A DNA stretch of 64,000 nt from Rickettsiaceae bacterium. GTDB taxonomy: Bacteria; Pseudomonadota; Alphaproteobacteria; Rickettsiales; Rickettsiaceae. Every line of letters begins with the position of its first letter. The first letter of the stretch is position 1. Below, piece by piece: positions 37,208-46,216 of the stretch. The notes under the pieces were generated by a model. It was not told where the DNA came from, did no database searches, and worked only from the letters and a program-made list of their open reading frames with translations. Made by a program: the position numbers and the translations under genes. The DNA lies in NCBI GenBank assembly GCA_023301685.1, contig JALZUG010000017.1, positions 49,572-113,571 of the forward strand, given 5' to 3'.

Positions 37208-37765
37208 TTAAGCAATATCCAGTTCTACTTCTGAGTTCCCTACAAGCCCTGATAAATCAGGAGTTTCAGGGTCAGGGTGCACTATCAAACTTGATGTTAT
37301 TTTAGCAATACTTATATCAAAGTTCTTTTTGTTTTCAGGTTGCTTTGAATCGCCAATCTCTAGATCAGCTTTTCGTCTGATTACTATGTTTTCAGCTTTA
37401 CCTATTGTTTCTATAGTTACATTAGTAGCATCACTGATAATAGCATGAGCAGCATGTTCTATGACACCATTAAACTTTTCGTCAGAGATTTTTTTCAGAT
37501 GCTCTGCTGCCTTTTTTGTTTGATCTTTTGCAAGATTACCTGCTTTTTTAATAAACAGGGCTGCAATGGTTCCTACTGCGTCAGCAACCGGCCCATCAAG
37601 AAACTTATCAATGTCATCTTGTTTTTTTTTGCTAAAGCAACAGCAGCAAGTTTTAACAACCCAATCCGTGAATTTATCCCAGCATCCTTTTGATGTAATT
37701 GTTAATTCGACGCTGATAGTACGATCTACGGCAGCAGGAGCGCTGCTAAAAGTTTTTTTGGCCAT
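37208..37765 (-). CDS. Orphan protein with W-x-KFT-x-W motif and cysteine cluster (paralogue B)
   Basis: A 185-residue protein with a good ribosome-binding site (GGAGAGG, seven bases before ATG 37765). After a short basic/alanine-rich N-terminus and a beta stretch (RTISVELTITS) comes CWDKFTDWVV (28-37), then a run of four cysteines at 40-43 followed by FSKKK. Two helices with Ala/Lys/His follow (about 50-125), then a polar tail with TPDLSGLVGNSEVELDIA. The W/KFT/W region aligns with the product of 36637. A cysteine run beside lysines is a configuration that host enzymes can lipidate, which is speculation here. No family is recognised; likely lineage-specific. Confidence 0.72.
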   Translation of the reverse strand: MAKKTFSSAPAAVDRTISVELTITSKGCWDKFTDWVVKTCCCCFSKKKQDDIDKFLDGPVADAVGTIAALFIKKAGNLAKDQTKKAAEHLKKISDEKFNGVIEHAAHAIISDATNVTIETIGKAENIVIRRKADLEIGDSKQPENKKNFDISIAKITSSLIVHPDPETPDLSGLVGNSEVELDIA

Positions 37766-37936
37766 TATTTACCTCTCCATAATTTTGGTTTAAAAAAGTA
37801 TTGATTAAATTCACTTAAGAACAAAGGTGAACCTCAATACTAGCCTTATTATGAATAGAGAAAGGTAAAGATATAGTTAAGAATCGGGGGGGTAATTCAA
37901 TTTAATTAAACACTTGTCTTTGCAGAGCAAAGTAAG

Positions 37937-38434
37937 TTATTGATTTGGGGTAAATATTTCTAAAATATCACCTTTTTGAGTGAGGATTTTTTCCCAGCTA
38001 TCAATATCATGAAAGTCAATAACGATTATTCGAGCAGTTGGCATTGATGTGGCTATTAGTTCATTATATTTATCTGAATTGCTATTAGATAAAGACATTG
38101 CTACATTATAAATTAAAGGGTTATGTCCAATTACTAGCAAATGTTTATTGCGGTCTTCTTGAGATGAAATTAGGTTAATAATAGCATCTTCGTCTCCTTC
38201 ATATAGTTCACTGACCATTTCTGATTCTTCAGCAGGTGCTTTTTCGGCGATAATAGCAGAAGTTTGCATTGTTCTTTTGACGTATGATACTAGCATTTTA
38301 TCAATTTGATGTTCATGAAGAAAGTCTGCAGCTTGATCTGCTTGTTCTTTGCCAATATCAGTTAACATCCTTTGGAAATCTTCTTTGCCTTGTCCGTCTT
38401 CAGTCTTGGCATGTCTCATTAACATTAATCGCAT
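37937..38434 (-). CDS. sixA: SixA-type histidine phosphatase (phosphoglycerate mutase-like)
   Basis: A 165-residue member of the histidine phosphatase superfamily. The catalytic RHAKTE (about residues 7-12, phospho-accepting H8), the GKEQADQAADFL helix, SYVKRTMQTSAII (second arginine region) and LLVIGHNPLIY (second histidine) are all present. E. coli SixA removes phosphate from histidine-phosphotransfer domains such as that of ArcB or PTS NPr; the alphaproteobacterial members have less clear targets. It is preceded by a 78-residue gene (38452) with a gap of only 17 bases. Confidence 0.9.
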   Translation of the reverse strand: MRLMLMRHAKTEDGQGKEDFQRMLTDIGKEQADQAADFLHEHQIDKMLVSYVKRTMQTSAIIAEKAPAEESEMVSELYEGDEDAIINLISSQEDRNKHLLVIGHNPLIYNVAMSLSNSNSDKYNELIATSMPTARIIVIDFHDIDSWEKILTQKGDILEIFTPNQ

Positions 38435-38451
38435 ATCATTATTCCTAAAAT

Positions 38452-38688
38452 TTAGACATCATTATAGCCGTTTAAAAAAGGATTTTCTTCAAAAGTTTCT
38501 CCTGTTACGAAAGTTTCCATAGTTCGATTATCATCTATTAATTCTACATTAACTTTTTCAAGAGTTTTTTCAATATAATAAAATATTGTACTTGTAACTA
38601 TAACAGGTGTGAATTTGATAAAATCACCGTTTCTTGCAGATTCTTTAAGAGTTTTTAAAGGTTGTTTAAAAATTGATTTTAGTTTCAT
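38452..38688 (-). CDS. Small hypothetical protein upstream of sixA
   Basis: A 78-residue protein with a convincing Shine-Dalgarno (GGGAGA, six bases before the ATG at 38688). A basic N-terminal helix (MKLKSIFKQPLKTLKES) is followed by a short hydrophobic stretch (KFTPVIVTSTIFYYI, about residues 25-39) and an acidic, asparagine-containing tail (FEENPFLNGYNDV). I recognise no family. Its position between coq7 and sixA with short gaps suggests co-transcription with sixA. Confidence 0.6.
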   Translation of the reverse strand: MKLKSIFKQPLKTLKESARNGDFIKFTPVIVTSTIFYYIEKTLEKVNVELIDDNRTMETFVTGETFEENPFLNGYNDV

Positions 38689-38742
38689 ATAATCTCCCAG
38701 ATAGATAAGTTTTTTGTATCCTACTCTACTTTAACAAATTAA

Positions 38743-39279
38743 TTAAATCTTTTTAGATAGAAAGATAGCTGCTTTGCAAAATGTTTTTACTATTGCAGAC
38801 ATTGTATCATGCAGACGTGCATTTGCGCTATTATTTTCAATTGCGATATGTATATGATCTGTTTCGTCTTGCTTGAATTTTTTGATTTTAGTAAGTAGTT
38901 GATTCTTGTTCTTAACGCTATTTAGGTAGTCAATTTGTTCTTGATAGTGGTCAACTATTACTTCTTCAACGCTTTCGGTAACAAGCATGGCAGACTCAGT
39001 GCCAGCTTTTGCGCTTATTGCTCCAAGTGCGTAGCCAAATATATTCCATATAGGCGCAAGTGCTGTGGGTCTTGCATTTCCATTTTTAATTTGATTGTCA
39101 AAATATTCTAAATGCTCTGCTTCCTGATCAAGCATATGTTTTATCAGCTTTTTATCATTTGCATTTTTAGTATAAGCAATTTGTCCTTCGTAAATACGTT
39201 TAGCTCCAAATTCACCAGCATGGTCAACACGAATGATTTCCTGAATCTTTTTGTCATTAGAGAAATAAGGTCTTGGCAT
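38743..39279 (-). CDS. coq7: Demethoxyubiquinone hydroxylase Coq7
   Basis: Di-iron monooxygenase catalysing the last hydroxylation of ubiquinone biosynthesis. The 178-residue protein keeps the carboxylate/histidine iron ligands in two repeats: RVDHAGEFGAKRIYEGQ and DQEAEHLEYFDNQI, then LVTESVEEVIVDHYQEQ and KFKQDETDHIHIA. Length is standard for the bacterial family. It starts one base after the dsbB stop, so the two are co-transcribed. Together with mdh and hemF it shows an aerobic respiratory metabolism. Confidence 0.95.
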   Translation of the reverse strand: MPRPYFSNDKKIQEIIRVDHAGEFGAKRIYEGQIAYTKNANDKKLIKHMLDQEAEHLEYFDNQIKNGNARPTALAPIWNIFGYALGAISAKAGTESAMLVTESVEEVIVDHYQEQIDYLNSVKNKNQLLTKIKKFKQDETDHIHIAIENNSANARLHDTMSAIVKTFCKAAIFLSKKI

Positions 39280-39280
39280 T

Positions 39281-39757
39281 TTAACTACTTTTATAATTTC
39301 TATATTTTATAAACATTGTAAGTAAGAATAGATTTAAAATCAAATTCCATTCAGTCATGGAGAAGCCAAATATTACCAGTGCTGGCTTGTTGCACTGGCC
39401 AAGTGGACCAGAGCTATAAAGCATTTTAGTAAAATCCGATACGGACATATTATCACTAATTTTGACAAGTGGCTTACAAAACCCAGACATTTCAAATATA
39501 CCTCTTTCAACGCCTGTGTGATATGTTGCAAGGAAAATTGCAAATATTGCAGTGGCAATATAATATTTACTTAAGCCATTTTGCCCTGATATAGAAATGA
39601 TTGATAATACTATCAAGATTAGATACGGAAATCTTTGATATATGCAAAGTGGGCAGGCTGGTAGTTTCATCATGTACTCTACTACATAAGCAAAGGCAAG
39701 TCCGAAGCTTGAGAGTAGTAATAGTAATATGTATGGATCTTTTAGTTTGATTGACAT
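39281..39757 (-). CDS. dsbB: Disulfide-bond formation protein DsbB
   Basis: A 158-residue, four-helix inner-membrane protein that passes electrons from DsbA to quinones. The first active cysteine pair is in PACPLCIYQRFPY (CxxC, about residues 35-38), the second pair is in the second periplasmic loop (FCKPL and GQCNKPA). The spacing of this loop is shorter than in E. coli but normal for alphaproteobacterial DsbB. It overlaps nothing but abuts coq7, a logical pairing as DsbB reduces ubiquinone. Confidence 0.93.
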   Translation of the reverse strand: MSIKLKDPYILLLLLSSFGLAFAYVVEYMMKLPACPLCIYQRFPYLILIVLSIISISGQNGLSKYYIATAIFAIFLATYHTGVERGIFEMSGFCKPLVKISDNMSVSDFTKMLYSSGPLGQCNKPALVIFGFSMTEWNLILNLFLLTMFIKYRNYKSS

Positions 39758-39828
39758 AATTTAATATTCATAATATTCTACTGATCTGGAAAAAGACCTA
39801 CAAACTATCTTAAACATGCAATTATATT

Positions 39829-41400
39829 ATGACAATAAATTTTGATGAAATATCTAATTCAAAAGCTTGGCCTTGTGTTGAAGCAAAGAGAATTTATGAT
39901 GCAATTGGCGGTAAAACACCTGAGAAAGGTTACGTTTTATTTGAAACTGGATACGGTCCATCGGGATTGCCGCATATTGGTACATTTGCTGAAGTGACAA
40001 GAACTATCATGGTGCAAAAAGTATTTGAGAAGCTATGTGATATTCCAACAAAATTAATTTGTTTTTCAGATGATATGGATGGTCTTCGCAAGATTCCTGG
40101 AAATATTCCAAATCAAGAAATGGTTGCTGAGCATTTAGGCGAGCCCTTGAGTGCAATACCAGATCCTTACGGTGAAAAAGAAAGTTTTGGTCATTACATG
40201 AATGCAAAATTGCGTTCATTTCTTGATAGATTTGGCTTTGAATACGAATTTTATAGTGCAACAGAATGTTATAGTTCAGGAAAATTTGATCATATGATGA
40301 TCAAAGCAATTGAGAAATATGATGATATAATGAACCTAATGCTACCAACATTTAGAGAAGAACGTAGGAAAACTTATTCACCTTTTATGCCTGTTTGCCC
40401 AGATACAGGAGTTGTTTTGCAGGTTCCAATTGAGAGTGTGAGTTTGGAAAACCAAAGCGTCTCTTATAAAAATGAATCAGGTGAGTTAGTTGAGGTTCCA
40501 GTTACTGGTGGTCATTGTAAATTACAATGGAAGCCTGATTTTGGTATGCGTTGGTCTGCCTTGGATGTTGATTATGAAATGTATGGGAAAGATCATAGAC
40601 CTAATGCTGAGATTTACAGCAAGATATGTAAAATTCTAGAAGGCGTACCACCTGTGCAGTTCTTTTATGAATTGTTTTTAGATGAAGCGGGTAGCAAGAT
40701 CTCTAAATCAAAAGGTAATAGCATTTCTGTAGATGAGTGGATGCATTATGCGCCAATTGAGAGCATGAGTCTATTTATGTTCCAATCTCCTACTAAAGCA
40801 AAGCGCTTGCACTTTGATGTGCTACCAAAAAGCGTAGATGAATATATTACTTTTAATAAAAAATATCATGCTGAAGAAGATCTGCAGAAAAAACTAGCAA
40901 ATCCGGTATATCACATTCATCATGGTGATGTTCCTGTTGTTGAAACATATGGTATTAGCTTTAGTTTATTATTGAATCTTGCATCTGTGTGTAATCCGGA
41001 AGATAAATCTGTACTTTGGGGGTTTATTAGTCAATATGCACCTGAGGCAACTCCAGAAAATGCTGCATATCTCGATCATATGACAAGTTATGCTGTAAAC
41101 TACTACAATGATTTTGTGAAGAGTAAAAAAGATTATTTAATTGCCGATGAGAAGCATAAAATGTTGCTAAAGCAAATTTCGGATATGCTAGGTAGCTTAT
41201 CTGGTAGTGAAACGGGCGAAGAGATCCAGAATGAGATTTATGCAATCGGCAGAGAAGCTGGTTATGAGAATTTGCGTGATTTCTTTAAAGAAATATATCA
41301 AATACTTTTAGGACAAACGCAAGGCCCAAGACTTGGATCATTCTTTAAATTATATGGAATTGCTGATACTATCAAACTTATTGAAAGTAAAAATAGTTAG
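39829..41400 (+). CDS. lysS: Class I lysyl-tRNA synthetase
   Basis: Archaeal-type LysRS, unrelated to the class II enzyme of most bacteria but standard in alphaproteobacteria, including Rickettsiales. The 523-residue product has HIGH-like [10 protein letters not shown] (about residues 49-58) and KMSKS-like [12 protein letters not shown] (about 291-302), plus [14 protein letters not shown] in the Rossmann domain and a C-terminal alpha-helical cage. It is followed with no gap by a MazG-like gene (TAG then ATG). The upstream gap is only 71 bases and shared with divergent dsbB. Confidence 0.97.
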   Translation: MTINFDEISNSKAWPCVEAKRIYDAIGGKTPEKGYVLFETGYGPSGLPHIGTFAEVTRTIMVQKVFEKLCDIPTKLICFSDDMDGLRKIPGNIPNQEMVAEHLGEPLSAIPDPYGEKESFGHYMNAKLRSFLDRFGFEYEFYSATECYSSGKFDHMMIKAIEKYDDIMNLMLPTFREERRKTYSPFMPVCPDTGVVLQVPIESVSLENQSVSYKNESGELVEVPVTGGHCKLQWKPDFGMRWSALDVDYEMYGKDHRPNAEIYSKICKILEGVPPVQFFYELFLDEAGSKISKSKGNSISVDEWMHYAPIESMSLFMFQSPTKAKRLHFDVLPKSVDEYITFNKKYHAEEDLQKKLANPVYHIHHGDVPVVETYGISFSLLLNLASVCNPEDKSVLWGFISQYAPEATPENAAYLDHMTSYAVNYYNDFVKSKKDYLIADEKHKMLLKQISDMLGSLSGSETGEEIQNEIYAIGREAGYENLRDFFKEIYQILLGQTQGPRLGSFFKLYGIADTIKLIESKNS

Positions 41401-41796
41401 ATGAAAAGATATCAATTCGATAAATTAATTCGTAGCAAAATACCGTTGCGTATGAAAGATGAAGGAGTGGTTGTTAACAGAAACTCCTTGTCAGAACCTG
41501 ATTATTTGGCTGAACTTAAGAAGAAAATAATTGAAGAAGCGCGTGAAGTCCATGATGCTAGTTCTAAAGAAGATTTAACAACTGAACTTGCTGATGTTAT
41601 GGAAGTTATTCATGCAATTGCTCAAGCTAATCAAATAAATCTAGAAGAAATTGAAGCAGCTCAAGCAAAAAAACGCGAGGTAAATGGGCATTTTATGCCT
41701 GAAAATTATATCAATTATATTGAGGTTGCTGAAGATAATCACAAAGTAATTGAGTATCTCGAAAATAAAAATAGACCTTATAAGTTTCAAGGGTAG
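41401..41796 (+). CDS. MazG-like nucleoside triphosphate pyrophosphohydrolase
   Basis: A 131-residue all-alpha NTP-PPase-fold protein. It starts YQFDKLIRSKIPLRMKDEG, a signature of the phosphoribosyl-ATP-pyrophosphohydrolase-like group, and carries the metal-binding EEAREVHDA (EExxE-like) and ELADVMEVIHAI (ExxD) helices. It may hydrolyse non-canonical or house-cleaning NTPs; the exact substrate is open. It begins the base after the lysS stop, indicating co-transcription. Confidence 0.82.
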   Translation: MKRYQFDKLIRSKIPLRMKDEGVVVNRNSLSEPDYLAELKKKIIEEAREVHDASSKEDLTTELADVMEVIHAIAQANQINLEEIEAAQAKKREVNGHFMPENYINYIEVAEDNHKVIEYLENKNRPYKFQG

Positions 41797-41821
41797 GAAA
41801 TTTAGTAATAATGTAATAAGT

Positions 41822-41923
41822 GTCATCGCGAACGAATGTGCGGCGGTCCATTGTTATAGACACATTGTACTTATTGAATATTAAGTAATAGATTGCCGCG
41901 TCGTTACACTCCTCGCAATGACG
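41822..41923. repeat. Imperfect inverted pair of the dispersed palindromic repeat
   Basis: GTCATCGCGAACGAATGTGC (start of 41822-41850) and GATTGCCGCGTCGTTACACT (start of 41891-41923) face each other across a 40-base spacer between convergent genes. They are diverged versions of the perfect palindrome at 7113-7201. The remainder of the gap 41797-42016 shows nothing. Confidence 0.75.
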
Positions 41924-42016
41924 TAGTTAGCTATCATAGTGAAGCTATCCACTGCTTCACTATTCTACAAAAGTTGAGCTAATAGAATCAGTGCGGTGCT
42001 AAGTTCTTAGCAAAAC

Positions 42017-45000
42017 CTACATTTTCTCAAAAAGGGAGTTCTGAGATAATCTGTTATTTAAGCACTCAAAATCAATAGAACCAGCATCAAAATCCTGACC
42101 AGTACAAGAAAATCTGTAGCCATTCTCATCATTTGTTTTCTGAATACATTGTCCACAGATTCCTTTCATCATACATTGCATTGGTGAGTTAATGCTATAT
42201 GTGATTTCTATATTAGGAAATAATGAGTCTTTATGTTCTAGAACTGCTTCCATCATTATATTAGAGCCATTGCAATAGATATGATCAATGTTGTCTAGTA
42301 GACCATTTGTTTTAGCATCATTTAGTACATCAATAATTGTTTTTGGATTATTTGGATCTTGTTGAAAAGACCTAATGATATTATCTGATACTTCTTCAAT
42401 TTTTTCTGCATATATTAGATCTGGGTGTTTTTTATAGCCAGAAATAAAAGTAATAGTACAGCCATTTTCTCGTAGTTTTTTTGCTATTGGAATAAGCAAA
42501 GCATTGCCAATTCCTCCACCAATTAAGAGAATATTTTCATTTGATACAATTTTAGTAGGCAGACCAGTTGGCCCCATTAGTACAATATTATCATTTTCCT
42601 TAAATTTGTGAGCTAAGTTGCTAGATTTGCCGACGTTTTGAATTATAAAAGTTAGAAGGTCTTTCGTGTGATCTACTCCCGTAGCAGTAATAGCAATTGG
42701 TTCCATAGTATCTTGAAGGTTCGTTGCTCGATTTTGTAATCTGAAAAATTGCCCAGGTCTAAAATTACTAGCGCATGTTTTTGAGTGAACAGTAATTTCA
42801 GTTATATCTTGTGCAAGCTGGGTGATTTTATTGATAATGCAGCTCGAGTCAAAAACAGGTGTTTTGGAAGATTTTGGAGCAGTTTTTTCAAGAGTATGTG
42901 ATATTTTCTTATATCCATTTTTTGCGCTAGCAAGAGCTTTAACAACGCTTCCAGCATATTTTTGATTACAATCACCGAAATAGCTAATATTACCTGACTT
43001 ATTTTTAAAAATATCAGATTCTAAATTGTCAAGACCATCTATATCTACAAATTTATTACTATTTGTTCCAATTGCTATTAGTATAGTTTTTGCAGTAATT
43101 TTCTTGTTATTTGAGAGGTTCAAAGAAGTAATTGATCCAAACTGATCAATATCAATTTTTTCAGGCGATACATTTTCAATAAATTTAACTCCATCTGCTA
43201 TTGCATGTTCAATTTCTTCATGATTAAGCCTGTATGCTGGTGAGTCTTTAATATTTTTTCTATAGCAAATAGTGACTCCACCAAGTTTCTGTATTATTTC
43301 TAGTTTTTCTTTATCATCTTTTGCTTTTGCAAATAGATTTGCGTGTAATAGATATTCTTCGGCAGTTCTATATTCTTCATCATTGAGAGTAACATTACTA
43401 CTTTCTTGTTCCCATTTTTCTGCAAATTTCTTTACTTGCTCAGGGTAGTAGTGAAGCAGTTCTACCGCGCTATCAATGGCAGTCAGGCCACAGCCGATAA
43501 CAACAGCCGGCAAGCGAATTTGCATATTGCTGTTGCTATTTTTTAGGTGAGGTGCTCCTTGCTGAAGGTTCATTAAAAAGTCTGCGGCACTTTTTACTCC
43601 TTTAGCAAAATAGTCTGGATTGTTTATATAATGAGGTCTGCCTGCGCCAAGACATAGTGCTATATGATCAAAACCGGCTTGAAAAGCTTGGACTGTAGTG
43701 ATATTGCTTCCTAACCTAATACCATCATGCATTTTGAATGTTTCTCTTCTTTCCAGAATAAGTCTGATTAATGTTAGGTTATTTTTGTCCCAGCGATTAG
43801 TTATGCCATATTCGGCTACTCCACCAAATCCTTGGGGCGCTTTCTCTGATAAAGGTATTTTGATTTTACTCCAATGTTTAATGGGTTGGAGTATATCAAA
43901 ATGGAGAGGAGAAATTTTTAGCCCATCAATTGCTGTGACGTTATGCCCTTCGTTTATAAGATAGTGAGATAATGCAAATCCAGCTGGCCCAAGACCAGTC
44001 ACTAGAACATTATAACCTGATTTTTCTTTTGGCAATGGAGAGTTTATATTTAAAGGGTTCCATTTTGTAAGCAGAAGATAGATCTCTACGCCCCAAGGTA
44101 GTTCCAGCACTTTTTCAAGTATATTTGTTTCGATTAATGGTACATTTACAGGTTCTTGTTTTTGATATATGCATGCTTTTATGCAATCATTACAGATTCT
44201 GTGCCCGGTTGATGCTACCATTGGATTATCGATCACAATAGCAGCAAGTGCTGCAATATTGAGCCCCATATCCTTTAAAAAGTTCATTTCTGAGATTTTT
44301 TGCTTTAATGGGCAACCATCCTTTTCTTTCTTTGGGTATTTTTCTGGATTAATATGATGAAAACCTTTTGAGCACGAGTCTTTTCCTTGCTTGTGGCAAT
44401 ATATGCAATATTTTGCGTGCATGGCTGCCTTGCTGTCAGCAACATGATCTCTATAGTCAAAGCCTATATAAGTCTTTCTAGATAGTTGTTTAATTCGGTG
44501 CTCTCTAATATGATTGGTTTCATCAACCGTTCTTGGTATATCAAATAGCTCAAGCGAGCTATTATTATAGTACATTATAGAGCAGTATTTGGCAGCTATA
44601 TCCAATTCATGTTGATACTTATCGTGATCTAATTGCCAGGTTACAATGGAGTCTGCAAGCTTGTCTTGGGTGATATCACCAATTATTGATTTTAGCTTAA
44701 GAGTGATTCTCGCAAAATCTAATTTATCAATATCATCTTTAGTGTATTTCTTTACCACATATCGTTGGACAAATTTTCTTCGAGCTTCATATATTACATC
44801 AAATTTTTCATAATCCTTTTTTTGGGCTAGGTTCTCGGAGTTTATTTGAAATAAATCAGCAATAAAATCATCAAGTAATGGACCAAGTTCGGTAATGAAT
44901 TTCGAGTGTGCAGATTCGCTTAATTTATGTGATCCTACATCTCTATAATAACCTACCTGTTCTTCTAATTTTGGATGGTAGATTGATAAATATCGTAAAA

Positions 45001-45070
45001 AACTCTCATCTAGTTTTTTAAGGCCAGATAGAGAGTTTAAGTCTGCAAATTTTACGTTTGTTTTGAGCAT
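42017..45070 (-). CDS. Fused GltD/NfnB-like FAD oxidoreductase and PyrK/NfnA-like ferredoxin reductase
   Basis: A 1017-residue two-part flavoprotein; Rickettsia carries a comparable fusion annotated 'glutamate synthase subunit beta/2-polyprenylphenol hydroxylase'. Residues 1-210 are helical and unrecognised. Cysteines for [4Fe-4S] clusters are seen at YCIYCHKQGKDSC (221-233) and CNDCIKACIY (293-302). The GltD-like part has FAD loop VTGLGPAGF (357-365), a second dinucleotide loop VVIGCGLTAIDSA and ISYFGDCNQKYAGSVVKAL. From about 750 on, a PyrK/NfnA-type domain contains FRPGQFFRLQN, GPTGLPT, LLIGGGIGNALLIP and a [2Fe-2S] site C966-x5-C972-x2-C975-x13-C989. The layout equals NfnB fused to NfnA, an electron-bifurcating pair; the true reaction is unproven. 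Confidence 0.88.
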   Translation of the reverse strand: MLKTNVKFADLNSLSGLKKLDESFLRYLSIYHPKLEEQVGYYRDVGSHKLSESAHSKFITELGPLLDDFIADLFQINSENLAQKKDYEKFDVIYEARRKFVQRYVVKKYTKDDIDKLDFARITLKLKSIIGDITQDKLADSIVTWQLDHDKYQHELDIAAKYCSIMYYNNSSLELFDIPRTVDETNHIREHRIKQLSRKTYIGFDYRDHVADSKAAMHAKYCIYCHKQGKDSCSKGFHHINPEKYPKKEKDGCPLKQKISEMNFLKDMGLNIAALAAIVIDNPMVASTGHRICNDCIKACIYQKQEPVNVPLIETNILEKVLELPWGVEIYLLLTKWNPLNINSPLPKEKSGYNVLVTGLGPAGFALSHYLINEGHNVTAIDGLKISPLHFDILQPIKHWSKIKIPLSEKAPQGFGGVAEYGITNRWDKNNLTLIRLILERRETFKMHDGIRLGSNITTVQAFQAGFDHIALCLGAGRPHYINNPDYFAKGVKSAADFLMNLQQGAPHLKNSNSNMQIRLPAVVIGCGLTAIDSAVELLHYYPEQVKKFAEKWEQESSNVTLNDEEYRTAEEYLLHANLFAKAKDDKEKLEIIQKLGGVTICYRKNIKDSPAYRLNHEEIEHAIADGVKFIENVSPEKIDIDQFGSITSLNLSNNKKITAKTILIAIGTNSNKFVDIDGLDNLESDIFKNKSGNISYFGDCNQKYAGSVVKALASAKNGYKKISHTLEKTAPKSSKTPVFDSSCIINKITQLAQDITEITVHSKTCASNFRPGQFFRLQNRATNLQDTMEPIAITATGVDHTKDLLTFIIQNVGKSSNLAHKFKENDNIVLMGPTGLPTKIVSNENILLIGGGIGNALLIPIAKKLRENGCTITFISGYKKHPDLIYAEKIEEVSDNIIRSFQQDPNNPKTIIDVLNDAKTNGLLDNIDHIYCNGSNIMMEAVLEHKDSLFPNIEITYSINSPMQCMMKGICGQCIQKTNDENGYRFSCTGQDFDAGSIDFECLNNRLSQNSLFEKM

Positions 45071-45123
45071 TTATAACTATTGTATATATTGCCTTGCTCG
45101 AAAAGCGAAAGAAATCAATTTTA

Positions 45124-45441
45124 CTAAATAGATGAGTTAATCCATTCTTCAAGCTTGTTTTTAGGATGAGCACCAACTTTTGAGGAGACTTGCTTTCCAT
45201 CTTTGAAAATCATCAGAGTAGGAATGCTGCGAACACCAAGCGTAGAAGGTATTTCAGGGTTTTCATCAATATTCATTTTAACGATCTTAACTTTGCCTTT
45301 CATTTCCTCAGAAAGCTGGTCAATAACAGGGGTAAGCATTTTGCATGGACCACACCATTCTGCCCAAAAATCAATTAATACTGGCTCTGATGAGCTAGTT
45401 ACTTCTTTTTCAAAATCACCATCATTTATCTCTTGAGTCAT
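45124..45441 (-). CDS. trxA: Thioredoxin
   Basis: A 105-residue cytoplasmic thioredoxin with the active site WAEWCGPCKM (about residues 27-36), cis-proline region GVRSIPTLMIFKDGKQV and final helix KNKLEEWINSSI. Full length and orthodox. It sits 22 bases downstream of fliP on the same strand and 53 bases upstream of the large flavoprotein gene, so it may be expressed with either. Confidence 0.96.
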   Translation of the reverse strand: MTQEINDGDFEKEVTSSSEPVLIDFWAEWCGPCKMLTPVIDQLSEEMKGKVKIVKMNIDENPEIPSTLGVRSIPTLMIFKDGKQVSSKVGAHPKNKLEEWINSSI

Positions 45442-45463
45442 AGTTTGTTCCTATAAATTATCG

Positions 45464-46216
45464 TTAAGTTACAAAGCTCTGTACTAAACTTCCGGCAAGT
45501 AGGTACCAGCCGTCAACTAGAACAAAGAATATTATTTTAAACGGTAATGCTACCATTACTGGAGGCATCATCATCATACCCATTGCCATCAATACTGATG
45601 CAACAACAATATCAATAATTAGAAATGGCAGAAAGATAAGGAAGCCTATTTCAAAACCGCGTTTTAATTCACTAATCATGAATGCAGGAATAATAACTCT
45701 TAATGGAAGATTTTCTATTTCCTTTGGTGCATCTACTTTGGCAATAGAGATGAATAAATCTAAATCTTTAGTACGAGTGTTTGAAACCATGAATTTTTTA
45801 AACGGTTGAGCGATAAGAGGAAAAGCTTCTTCTTCGGTCATGGATTCTTCAAGCATTGGTTTTAATCCTTTATCATATGATTCTTGTAGTGTTGGAGACA
45901 TAATAAAAAATGTTAGAAATAAAGCCAAGCTAATCAGCACCTGATTTGGCGGTGATTGTTGCAAACCAAGAGCGGTTCTAACTATTGATAAGACTATTGA
46001 GATGCGAACAAATGAAGTCACCATAATCAATATTGAAGGAGCGAGTCCTAAAATAGTGATTAACATGAAAATTTGCATCAAGCGGCTAGTCATTGAGCTG
46101 CTGCCTAATAGATGTTCAATTTCATTTGCAAAAGATTCTCCTGCAAATGCAAGTTCAGGCAGCGCGATGATGCTAACGATTGCAATTAAATTAAAAAATT
46201 TCATTGATTTATTCAT
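45464..46216 (-). CDS. fliP: Flagellar export apparatus protein FliP
   Basis: Core membrane protein of the flagellar type III export gate. The 250-residue product has a cleavable signal peptide (MNKSMKFFNLIAIVSIIALPELAFA, cited by its end ALPELAFA), then TILGLAPSILIMVTSFVRI, LGLQQSPPNQVLISLALFLTFFIM-type helix (cited by LGLQQSPPNQV), a periplasmic segment, FMISELKRGFEIGFLIFLPF and SVLMAMGMMMMPPVMVALPFK (cited by MGMMMMPP), all hallmarks of FliP. It overlaps fliO by eight bases. FliQ and FliR are not adjacent, so the flagellar genes are split. Confidence 0.97.
   Translation of the reverse strand: MNKSMKFFNLIAIVSIIALPELAFAGESFANEIEHLLGSSSMTSRLMQIFMLITILGLAPSILIMVTSFVRISIVLSIVRTALGLQQSPPNQVLISLALFLTFFIMSPTLQESYDKGLKPMLEESMTEEEAFPLIAQPFKKFMVSNTRTKDLDLFISIAKVDAPKEIENLPLRVIIPAFMISELKRGFEIGFLIFLPFLIIDIVVASVLMAMGMMMMPPVMVALPFKIIFFVLVDGWYLLAGSLVQSFVT

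Noticed and set aside
45018..45200. A minus-strand 60-codon frame between trxA and the flavoprotein gene
   Set aside because: It overlaps both genes in another frame and has low-complexity, unrecognised sequence.
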